Below are positions 33,925 to 41,223 of a stretch of DNA of 64,000 nucleotides, piece by piece; position 1 is the stretch's first letter; each line of letters begins with the position of its first letter. Made by a program: the position numbers and the translations under genes. Location: NCBI GenBank assembly GCA_029259595.1, contig JAJDEW010000163.1, positions 1 through 64,000 of the forward strand. The letters are read 5' to 3'. The stretch comes from Planctomycetota bacterium. Its GTDB lineage: Bacteria > Planctomycetota > UBA1135 > GCA-002686595. The notes below the pieces were generated by a model. It saw nothing but the letters and a program-made list of their open reading frames with translations. It ran no database searches and was not told the DNA's origin.

Positions 33925-34254
33925 ATGCAGGGCGCGGTGGTCGCGGAGGACAAGATCTTCAAGGCGTTGGCGGACACCAGCCGCCGAGCGATCTTCGAGT
34001 CGCTGACGCGCGGTGAGGCGGCGGTGAAAGACCTCACGGCGCGGTTCGACATCTCGCAGCCGGCGGTCTCGCAACACCTCGCCACATTGAGAGACACCGG
34101 GCTGGTAAACGCCCGACGTGAAGGGCGCTGCGTCTACTACAGAGTCGACCCGCGTGGGATCGGGCCGCTCCTCGATTGGATCGCGCACTACCGCGCGTTC
34201 TGGACGGAGCACGTCGATCGCCTGGAGAAGCTGCTGGACAGCATCGACGAATGA
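33925..34254 (+). CDS. ArsR-family transcriptional repressor
   Basis: 109 residues, all winged helix: IFKALADTSRRAIFESLTRG, FDISQPAVSQHLATLRDTGL and REGRCVYYRVDPRG. No CxC metal site in helix 3 or other obvious metal ligands, so it belongs to the ArsR subgroup that accompanies SRPBCC and DoxX genes rather than to the arsenic sensors. ATG 33925 is preferred; the predicted transcription start coincides with it, so the message may be leaderless. TTG 33919 would lie upstream of the RNA start. Its stop overlaps the SRPBCC start by 4 bp. Confidence 0.9.
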   Translation: MQGAVVAEDKIFKALADTSRRAIFESLTRGEAAVKDLTARFDISQPAVSQHLATLRDTGLVNARREGRCVYYRVDPRGIGPLLDWIAHYRAFWTEHVDRLEKLLDSIDE

Positions 34255-34691
34255 AGCCCATCGACAAGACCGCTCCATCGCAACACGAATCCATCTCCTT
34301 GGAGTTCGACTTGCATCATTCACCGGCGAAGGTGTGGCGCGCGCTCACCGATCCCGTGCTGCTCGCGGAATGGCTTCTACCCGTCGTCGACCTGGAGCTC
34401 GCACCGGGAGCGGCTTTCACCTTCCAGGCCGAACCACGGCCAGGCTGGGACGGCATCGTGAGGTGCCGGTTCGTCGAGCTCGAAGCAGAGAGGAAGCTCA
34501 GCTGGACGTGGGTGGTCGGTGACATCGACACCGTCGTGACCTTCACGCTGACCCCCACGGAGACGGGCACACTCTTGACCCTCGTACAGACCGGCTTCAA
34601 GCCGGACCAGAAGCAGAACTTCGCCGGCGCGCGCTATGGCTGGAAGCTGATGAGCGAGAAGCTCGTCGACCTGCTCGGGAGGGCCGCGTGA
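34251..34691 (+). CDS. SRPBCC (AHSA1-like) protein
   Basis: 146 residues of the Aha1-C/SRPBCC type: SISLEFDLHHSPAKVWRALT, EWLLPVVDLELAPGAAFTF, then LSWTWVVGDIDTVVTFTLTP and the C-terminal GWKLMSEKLVDLL. Ligand and activity are unknown. ATGA overlap with the arsR-like gene shows coupled expression. The trio ArsR-SRPBCC-DoxX is a recurrent bacterial arrangement. Confidence 0.88.
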   Translation: MKPIDKTAPSQHESISLEFDLHHSPAKVWRALTDPVLLAEWLLPVVDLELAPGAAFTFQAEPRPGWDGIVRCRFVELEAERKLSWTWVVGDIDTVVTFTLTPTETGTLLTLVQTGFKPDQKQNFAGARYGWKLMSEKLVDLLGRAA

Positions 34692-34770
34692 GCCCGTCCG
34701 AACCGCGGGTTTGCTGGGACAGCGTTGGCCAGACGCCCCACGCACAATCGATTCCAAGGGAGAAGCAGCA

Positions 34771-35136
34771 ATGAACATCCTCTTGTGGGTTCTTCAGGTG
34801 ATCCTGGCTCTACATACCGTCATGGGCGCGGTGTGGAAGTTCTCGAACTCGGAGCAAGCCGTCCCGTCCCTGAAGGCGATCCCTCACGGCGCCTGGATAG
34901 CGCTGGGCGTTTTCGAACTCTTCTTCAGCGTGGGCCTCGTCATCCCGGCCCTCCACAAGCCCCTGGCCATCCTGGCCCCCATCGCAGCAGTCTGCATAGC
35001 CGCGGAGATGCTGCTGTTCTCCGGCGTGCATCTCTGTTCCGGCGATGCGAATCACGGCCAGGCGGTCTATTGGCTCGCAGTCGCTGCCATGTGCGCCTTC
35101 CTCGCCTACGGGCGGCTCGCGCTGGTGCCGCTGTAG
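34771..35136 (+). CDS. DoxX-like membrane protein
   Basis: 121 residues with four hydrophobic helices: ILLWVLQVILALHTVMGAVW, AWIALGVFELFFSVGLVIPA, LAILAPIAAVCIAAEMLLF and AVYWLAVAAMCAFLAYG. It matches the short DoxX-like family found after ArsR/SRPBCC genes. ATG 34771 has GGGAGA at -12. It is 79 bp after the SRPBCC stop and probably in that operon. Role unknown. Confidence 0.82.
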   Translation: MNILLWVLQVILALHTVMGAVWKFSNSEQAVPSLKAIPHGAWIALGVFELFFSVGLVIPALHKPLAILAPIAAVCIAAEMLLFSGVHLCSGDANHGQAVYWLAVAAMCAFLAYGRLALVPL

Positions 35137-35154
35137 GCGGCTTGCTGCTCGGGC

Positions 35155-35172
35155 CGGGCTCTGCGAAGCCCG
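35155..35172. terminator. Hairpin between convergent genes
   Basis: CGGGCT (35155-35160) pairs with AGCCCG (35167-35172) over a 6-nt loop, 18 bp after the doxX stop and 68 bp from the convergent oxidoreductase stop. It could serve both directions. No U-run. Confidence 0.4.
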
Positions 35173-35188
35173 CAGTCGATGCGCTCCT

Positions 35189-35211
35189 GAGCCCGAGCAC
35201 GGCGTAGCGCC
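35189..35211 (+). repeat. 23-bp direct repeat, copy 2
   Basis: Exact copy of the 3' end of the SRPBCC gene at 31508-31530, here outside any gene. Confidence 0.6.
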
Positions 35212-35240
35212 TCCTTTCGGGGGCGAACCCGGACGTCGGA

Positions 35241-36257
35241 CTACCAGTTTTCCAGGACCACCTTTCCGATCGTGCGCCCGGTCTCCACCTGCGCGTGCGC
35301 CTTGCGGAGATTCGCGGCGTTGATGGTCCCGACGACCTGGGCGCTCGTGGAGCGCAACTTGCCGGCGTCGACGAGGGCCGCCACCTCGTTCAACAGCTCG
35401 TGCTGAGCGATCATGTCGGGCGTACCGAACATCGATCGCGTGAACATCAGCTCCCACGCAAACGTCGCGCTCTTGCGCTGCAACGGTGCCAAGTCGACCG
35501 GTGCCGCGGTTTCGACGATCGAACAGATGTGCCCCTGGGGAGCGACGACCTCCACCATCGTGTTCCAGTGCCCGTCCGTATCGTTGAGGCACAAGACGTA
35601 GTCGACTCGCGCGAGCCCGAGCTCCTCGAGCTGGGCTGGAATGGCTTCGCGATGGTTGACGACGTGATCGGCCCCCAGTTCGAGGCACCAAGCCCGGGAC
35701 TCGTCGCGTGAGGCGGTTGCGATGACGTTCAGCGCCGCAACCTGCTTTGCGATCTGGATGGCGATCGAGCCGACTCCCCCCGCTCCACCCAGGACGAGCA
35801 GCGACTGCCCCGCCGAGGCTCCCTCCCGAGACACTCCCAGGCGCTCGAACAGGGCTTCCCAGGCGGTGATGCTCGTGAGAGGGAGAGCCGCTGCCTCGGC
35901 AAAGTTCAGGCTCGCGGGCTTGCGGCCGACGATGCGCTCGTCGACGAGGTGGAATTCGCTGTTCGTTCCAGGGCGCGTGATGCTCCCGGCATAGAAGACT
36001 TCGTCGCCCGGCGAGAACAGAGTGACATCCGGTCCGACGGCTTCCACGACTCCCGCCGCATCCCAGCCCAGGATGCGCGCCGGCTCCTCCACGCCGTCCT
36101 TGGGCGCCCGTACTTTGACATCGACCGGGTTGACCGAGACGGCTCGAACGGACACGAGCAGATCGCGTCCCTGGGCCTGAGGCTTCGGGAGCTCGAGATC
36201 GATGAGCGACGCCTCGTCCGTGACAGGCAGGTAATGGCGGAGTCCGATGGCTTTCAT
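35241..36257 (-). CDS. Zinc-type alcohol dehydrogenase-like / quinone oxidoreductase family protein
   Basis: 338 residues of the MDR superfamily. The N-terminal GroES-like part includes VRAVSVNPVDVKVRAPKDG and ILGWDAAGVVEAVGPDVTLF; the Rossmann part has LLVLGGAGGVGSIAIQIAKQ, the NADP(H) loop. The zinc ligands of true alcohol dehydrogenases are absent, and the pattern matches the zinc-type alcohol dehydrogenase-like (QOR) subgroup that reduces quinones or enones. ATG 36257 begins MKAIGLRHYLPV, the normal N-terminus. It stands alone, divergent from the multi-selenocysteine gene. Confidence 0.9.
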   Translation of the reverse strand: MKAIGLRHYLPVTDEASLIDLELPKPQAQGRDLLVSVRAVSVNPVDVKVRAPKDGVEEPARILGWDAAGVVEAVGPDVTLFSPGDEVFYAGSITRPGTNSEFHLVDERIVGRKPASLNFAEAAALPLTSITAWEALFERLGVSREGASAGQSLLVLGGAGGVGSIAIQIAKQVAALNVIATASRDESRAWCLELGADHVVNHREAIPAQLEELGLARVDYVLCLNDTDGHWNTMVEVVAPQGHICSIVETAAPVDLAPLQRKSATFAWELMFTRSMFGTPDMIAQHELLNEVAALVDAGKLRSTSAQVVGTINAANLRKAHAQVETGRTIGKVVLENW

Positions 36258-36524
36258 GACTTGCCTTCGAGCAGGTTCGGTACTTCTGATGCCTATCGTG
36301 CTCTCCTCGCGACGGCTTGCAAGCTGGTTCGAGGACAGGCTCCACTGTTTCGCGACCACCTTGGACTCGCAGCTCGGCAGTTGCCGGTACACTGCTTTCG
36401 TGCTACGCAAGCTGCTTCCAGGTGGCTCGCAGCACACGCCGGCGACCTTGTACTCTCAGCTGTCGAGGCATTCCAGGTGAGTCAGCGCGCCAGGCCGGCA
36501 TATGCTCACAGTAGCGGGAGAAGC
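36258..36524. other. Divergent intergenic region upstream of the selenoprotein gene
   Basis: 267 bp with no gene. A short frame in it lacks family features. It must hold the promoters for both divergent genes; I see no confident -35/-10 pair or -24/-12 element. Confidence 0.4.
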
Positions 36525-38003
36525 ATGAAGCTCATTCAGTGGACACTCTTGGCAAGCGCCTTGGTCGCCTGTCAGTCGTCGCGCGAACAGCTCACCGCAC
36601 CGGCCACCGGGGCCAGGACGAGCGCTACCCTCGGCGTCAGCACCTCCATTCCTTCCGAGGAACTGGCCCAAGCGATGGGGCTCGAGTTCCAGGTCCGCCA
36701 ACAGGGGCGGATGGTGGAATCCGTTGCCGACCGGAGCGCTGCTGCAACAGCCGGCGTTCGCGTCGGGGACGTCCTCTTGCGACTCGGTGAGGTGACCCTG
36801 TACAGCCAGGACGACATCGACGATTACGTTTCCATTCACGAGCCTCGGGCACAGGTGCTCGCCACGTTGGTTCGAAGCGGGACGCGCGAGCGCGAAGAGC
36901 TGGTCATCACCCTGGGTCAGGGTCCCGCCCGGCCCTCTGGAACACTCCGGTGGCAGTATGCCAGCCTTGCGCAACTTCCCGCGGCCCTCGAGCAGGCCAG
37001 AGCGGAGAAGAAGAAGGTACTCGTCGGTCTCTCCGGCGCGGAGACATGATGACCGACGACGCGCTTCGAGGGTGGTGCACTCTCGAACATCTTGAATGAC
37101 CCGGCGGTCGTCAGGGCGACGGACGCGTACGTGCGCGTCATCATCCGCCGTCCCCATGCCTACCTCTTCCTGAACGACACGTTCGCTCACGAGGGAGGAG
37201 TCGCTTCGGCAACGCCCGCCGGTTGTGTCACGGGTCATGGGACCCAGCTTCCGTTGCCCGGACTCTACGTGCTGGATTCCGAAGGAAGCTACGTGGCCGC
37301 GACCAAGATCAGCAACGTCCAGAAGGTCGTGGACCTGCTGGAACTCCCTGATGCTCTCGGAGCCCCCACATCCCGGAAAGATCCTGCCTTGTCCGAGACC
37401 GTCTCGATTCGGGTGTCTGGGTTCATGGCCGCCGAAGGCATCACATGACACGGGTGACCCAACCGGGTCCGCGAAGCCCTGGACGGGCTTCCAGGAGTGC
37501 GCAAGGTCGAGGTCGACCTTGCCGACGACCGCTTCGATGTCGCCTTCGACCACGACATGGTTTCGGTCGCTGGCTTGCTCCGCACCATCCGTGACCTCGA
37601 CTACGCACCCGAAGTGGTTCGAGCGCCAAGCGGGCACGCCGTCGTGTCGGATCAGATCGACTTGGCTTCGCTGCCGGAGGACATGCAGGCATTGTTCTTC
37701 GAAGCGAAAGCGAGGAGGAAGTATCTCCTCGTCGAGTTCTCGGGACCCGGGTGAGTGTCCTGCGTGCGAATGGATACCGTGACGTATCCTGACTCCGAGG
37801 TACGCGCGGAGCTCGAGGGCCGTTGGCTCGAGCGCAGAGTGGACGTGACCCAGGCGAGAGAGCTTGCGGAGCTCTTCGAAGTCGCTGCAATCCCGACAGC
37901 AGTCCTGCTCGACTCCGCCGGGCGTGTCTTCAACCGCGTAGTCGGCTTTGTTGATCCGGAAGACTTCCTCGATTGCCTGAGAATCGCAAGAAAGGGTGAG
38001 TAG
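36525..38003 (+). CDS. Multi-selenocysteine lipoprotein: PDZ, Trx-like (UU), HMA (UxxU), Trx-like (UxxC)
   Basis: One frame of 492 codons from ATG 36525 (GGGAGA ribosome site) to TAG 38001, broken only by five TGA codons: 37047, 37050, 37446, 37455 and 37752 (residues 175, 176, 308, 311, 410). With TGA read as selenocysteine (U), the order is: lipoprotein signal ending ALVAC (Cys16); PDZ domain about 50-130; thioredoxin-like domain about 144-290 with VLVGLSGAETUUPTT; HMA domain about 299-365 with GITUHGUPNRVREALDGLPG, the canonical GMTCxxC site with both Cys as U; second thioredoxin-like domain about 384-490 with YLLVEFSGPGUVSCVRM and cis-Pro AAIPTAVLL. No TAA or TAG interrupts it, and a hairpin follows each TGA or TGA pair. 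Likely role: envelope selenol/thiol redox and soft-metal binding (inference). A pseudogene is unlikely because every stop is TGA at a motif position. Confidence 0.88.
37065..37087 (+). promoter_or_regulatory. SECIS-like hairpin after the TGA-TGA pair
   Basis: TTCGAGGGTG (37065-37074) pairs with CACTCTCGAA (37078-37087), ten pairs with one G-U, and a GTG loop. It begins 12 nt after the second TGA (37050-37052), the usual distance for the bacterial SECIS upper stem. Confidence 0.7.
37473..37491 (+). promoter_or_regulatory. SECIS-like hairpin after the UxxU codons
   Basis: GAAGCCC (37473-37479) pairs perfectly with GGGCTTC (37485-37491) over the loop TGGAC. It begins 15 nt after the TGA at 37455-37457. 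Confidence 0.65.
37772..37789 (+). promoter_or_regulatory. SECIS-like hairpin after the UxxC codon
   Basis: GGATAC (37772-37777) pairs with GTATCC (37784-37789) over the loop CGTGAC. It begins 17 nt after the TGA at 37752-37754, slightly farther than the others. Confidence 0.6.
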
Positions 38004-38063
38004 CTGGCGTGTCTGCTCACGGAAGTCGGCGGCGTCATGCCTGGTTCGCCAGCATCGTTCGCG

Positions 38064-39215
38064 TCAGGGGGTGTCGAGGGAGACCTCCGCGTCCTCTGCA
38101 AAGCGGGCCATGAGGCCCCAACCCCCGAACGATTCGCTCACGGCGAAGACGAGTTCGTTGGCTCCGGGGACGAGCGGAAGTGCCAGCTGGTCGAAGGTCC
38201 CGATCGTTCCCAGGAAGCGGTAGTCGCGCGAAGCGTAGGTGTTGTCTCCGGCGTACAGGAGCCGGCGATTCAGGTAGACCTTGACCCGGTCGCTGAAGCC
38301 GAAAGCGACCGGAACGGATTGGGCCTGCTCGGATGTCACGCTGATCCTCGCAAAGCACGTGTCGGCGCCCGGGTGAATGCCCTGCAAACGGGCCAGGTTG
38401 AGGAGGCCCGTCGACTCGGCCTCGAGCTTGGTCCAGCGTTGCGCCTGAAGGTCTTCGGAATCCAGCTGGCTTCGGCCCTCAAGGCGGTCTTCGGCGAAGG
38501 TTTGGGACACGGACCATTCGAAGACGGTACCGGGCTCCACGAGAGCGTTTGGTTCTACGACTTCCCGCTCCTCATAGGGAGAAGCGTCGAGGTGCCCGAA
38601 GCGGAAGCGCGAGAACCAGGCTGATGCGAAGCTCGCCGGAACACTCAGGCCGATCTGGCCTTTGCGCACATCATGCTTGAGCTCGTGAATCACGAGCTTG
38701 GGCTCTCCGCCGTTCACGTAGATCCGTGCGCGGTGCTCCCAGAAGACGATGCGGACGCGCGTCCACTCCTGATCGAACACGATCGGCGCCGCATGCTCGC
38801 TGCCCGCATACAACTGCCAGCCGGTCAGGCCGTTGAAGACGGGCGTGTACTGGCAGGCATCGGGATTGCCGGACTGATGCGGGCGCAGGTAGAAGTGCTC
38901 GTAGTCGCCCGGCGAGACTCGACGCCAGGCGACTCCGACGAATGACCGCGCATCCGGTAGCGCGACGTCGACTTCGACGACACCGTTCCGCAGGTCGACA
39001 CCTTGGAGGATTGCCATGCCACCCTCGAGGTGCAAACTGCTGCGCCCTGCGTGCTGGGTCAGCGCTCCCTCCGCCTCCGCCAGGTCCCAGTGTTCCGCAT
39101 CGAAGGGAACCGCCTCCAAGTCGAGGGCCAGCTCCGCCTGAGCTTCAGGCCAGCCCCCGAGGAGAACGAGAACCAGAACGCCGCCCAGGCGCCAACGACC
39201 CCCCGAGAGCCTCAA
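38064..39215 (-). CDS. Exported protein with laminin-G/DUF1080-like beta-sandwich
   Basis: 383 residues. Signal peptide LGGVLVLVLLGGWPEAQA, then a concanavalin-like domain: GVVEVDVALPDARSFVGVAW, YEHFYLRPHQSGNPDACQYT, WTRVRIVFWEHRARIYVNGG and QIGLSVPASFASAWFSRFRF. This pattern occurs in secreted DUF1080/LamG-type proteins that bind or process glycans. The C-terminal 150 residues form a second beta-rich region (SVPVAFGFSDRVKVYLNRRL) resembling galactose-binding domains. No catalytic site is assigned. Its ATG overlaps the stop of the upstream selenoprotein by 4 bp, so the two are co-translated. A small-ligand or cell-surface role is inferred. Confidence 0.75.
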   Translation of the reverse strand: MRLSGGRWRLGGVLVLVLLGGWPEAQAELALDLEAVPFDAEHWDLAEAEGALTQHAGRSSLHLEGGMAILQGVDLRNGVVEVDVALPDARSFVGVAWRRVSPGDYEHFYLRPHQSGNPDACQYTPVFNGLTGWQLYAGSEHAAPIVFDQEWTRVRIVFWEHRARIYVNGGEPKLVIHELKHDVRKGQIGLSVPASFASAWFSRFRFGHLDASPYEEREVVEPNALVEPGTVFEWSVSQTFAEDRLEGRSQLDSEDLQAQRWTKLEAESTGLLNLARLQGIHPGADTCFARISVTSEQAQSVPVAFGFSDRVKVYLNRRLLYAGDNTYASRDYRFLGTIGTFDQLALPLVPGANELVFAVSESFGGWGLMARFAEDAEVSLDTP

Positions 39216-41089
39216 CGTCCGTCTCCCCGGGCTACCAAGCTCTCGAGCAACTTCTCGAGCTCCTTGTCCTGACCGGGCGGGGCGCCGTAGAACACCTTGG
39301 CGAGGCTGCCGTCGCGCGCGAAGACGAACATGGTCGGGACGGCGACCAAGTCCCCGAAAGCGCGGGCGAGTTCAGGCGTCCCCAGGACATTGGGGAAGGG
39401 CAGCTCGTAGTGCTCGACCACCCCGCGGACAGCGGATTCCTTGCTCTCGACCGCGATGCCAATGAAGATCACGTCGTCCTCGTACGCGAGCTGGAGTCTC
39501 CGCAGGGTCGGCAAGGCCTTGATGCAGGGTGGGCACCAGGTTGCCCAGAATTCGATCACGGTCACGGTACCGAGCAGGTCGCTCGTGGCGACCCGCGTGC
39601 CGTCGATGTCTTCGACCTCGAACGTCGGCATGCTCTGCAAGCTCGCCCCGGCGTCGACCTTGACCGCGGCCACACTCGAGAGTTCGCCGCGGACTGCCTG
39701 CCCGACGATCCGTGACATGTCCGCGCGGAAGCGGCCTTGGTTCTCCGCGTTCAGCCAAGGCGTGTAGCGCCCTTGGCCCTGACTTCCGCCGGAACCGAAG
39801 AACCCGAAGTCCTTCGGTTTGGCGACCAACACGTCATTGACGAAGACCGCGGGATAGCGCTGGACCCCGAAGCGCTTGGCCAGCTCGGACTCACCGAAGT
39901 TTTCCTCGACCACGCGCACGGCCCCTGCGAACTCATCGGCAACACCTTTGACCAGCAAACTTGCTGGATCGGAAAGGTTTCATGTGAAGGGCCAGCGCAC
40001 CAGCGTGACGGTGACCGAGGTGGGTTCCTTCTGCTGGGACTTTCGGTTCTCGTCGAAGCAGGCCAGGTAGGTCGGCAGCACGTCTTCCAAGAGGACCTGG
40101 GCCTCGAGCGCACCTTCCTCGGATGCCAAGAGCCGTTCGCGCGCGTCCTTCAGGAGCGCGATCGCCAGGGAATCGTCGCGTTCGAGCTCGGCGAAGCGAA
40201 GAGCGGCCTCGTCGAGGGCATCATTCCAGCGATCACGCTCGCCCTGCCCAAGCGCCGTGCCCGCGTGCTTCGCCAGGAAACAGGCAAGCTCGTGCTTCAC
40301 TTCCAGGCCAGCCTGGAACGAGCCGTGTACGAAACCGATCTGTTGGAGCTCGCGGGCGAACTTGAGCCCGGCGGAGAGGCCGATGAAGGTCGCGTGCTGC
40401 TCCTGGGCGAAGGGCGGTCGGTAATGCTCCAGGAGCTCGTCCTCGAGACCTGCCAGCAGCTGCTCGAGCCCGGGTACGTCCGCGTACGCCACACCCTCGC
40501 TCGGCAACTCGAGCCTGGACAGGAAGCTCGCCAGACGCCCCTCGGACTGTGCGGCCCGGAAGTAGTAGATCCCCGCTTTCAGACTCGTTTCACGCCCCTG
40601 GAGAGGCGCGCTCGCCAGATAGTCCAGGGCGCTCGCTTGGGCGCGTTCCCACATCGCTCGCTGGACAGCCGGCGTCTCCACGTTGCGGAGTTGTGGCGCG
40701 GGATCTCTCGCAAGCTCCATGGCGAAGGATCGGCAGCGCTCGTCGAGGGCGTCCAGGTCTGGCGGGGCGTCGAATTCGAGCTGAGGCTCGAGCGCTCGAA
40801 GGAGTGCCGCCAAGGGCCCCAGGGCGCCGAGCCAGTCGCCCGCCTCGAGTCGGGCTTCCGCCCGGAGAACAAGGGCTTCGATCTCCAGGCCGAGCTCCTG
40901 CCCCAGGCGCGCGGAGACTTCGGGATCGACGAGCTCCGAGGCGAGACGCGCGAGCTCATCGCGCAGGAGCGACTCCACATCGCCCGGTACCTCGCCAGGC
41001 GCCTCGCCCGCCACGAGGGCGGCGGGTTGCCCGGTGAGTACCGAGGCCAAGGCAACGAAGCTGAGACAGAGTTTCGGGAGGGTCGTCAT
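39212..41089 (-). CDS. Selenoprotein: exported helical domain, Trx-like domain (Sec370) and TlpA domain
   Basis: One frame of 625 codons, ATG 41089 (AGGA at -10) to a stop at 39212, interrupted only by TGA at 39982-39980 (residue 370). A signal peptide (LCLSFVALASVLTGQPAALVA) and a 300-residue helical region precede a thioredoxin-like domain: TSVTVTLVRWPFTUN, then ELAKRFGVQRYPAVFVND with a cis-Pro loop. The C-terminal 170 residues are a TlpA/ResA domain with IEFWATWCPPCIKALPTL and VAVPTMFVFARDG. The TGA sits where a redox Cys is expected, and a hairpin with a bulged T and GT in the loop follows after 9 nt. Likely a periplasmic or anchored thiol/selenol redox protein. The ATGA overlap links it to the LamG-like gene. 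The alternative (a nonsense mutation) is disfavoured by the hairpin and intact downstream domains. Confidence 0.85.
39950..39970 (-). promoter_or_regulatory. SECIS element with bulged U and GU loop
   Basis: On the minus strand: GA, bulged T, then CCAGCA, loop AGTT, TGCTGG and TC. It is an eight-pair stem starting 9 nt after the TGA. E. coli fdhF has the same plan: bulged U, GU in the apical loop, 11 nt after UGA. Confidence 0.8.
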
Positions 41090-41170
41090 CGTCGGTCCTG
41101 TTCGAGACGTGTCGGAATTCCGCAGCGCACAGCGGCGCAAGACAGCGGATGCTATGCTGCGATTGAGCAC

Positions 41171-41193
41171 TGCCGGAGGGCTCATTTCCGGCA
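41171..41193. promoter_or_regulatory. Inverted repeat in the divergent selenoprotein/regulator region
   Basis: TGCCGGA (41171-41177) and TCCGGCA (41187-41193) are perfect inverted repeats 9 bp apart, 30 bp before the regulator start. A possible operator for the adjacent HTH protein. Confidence 0.45.
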
Positions 41194-41223
41194 TCCAGAG
41201 GCCCTGACGCCCGATGTCGCATC

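Noticed and set aside
36525..37049. A 174-residue PDZ lipoprotein as a complete gene
   Set aside because: It would end mid-thioredoxin loop at TGA-TGA, while the same frame continues with matching domains and a hairpin.
39212..39958. An independent 248-residue TlpA protein
   Set aside because: It starts inside a thioredoxin-like domain with no export signal, and the frame is continuous upstream through a single TGA with a SECIS.
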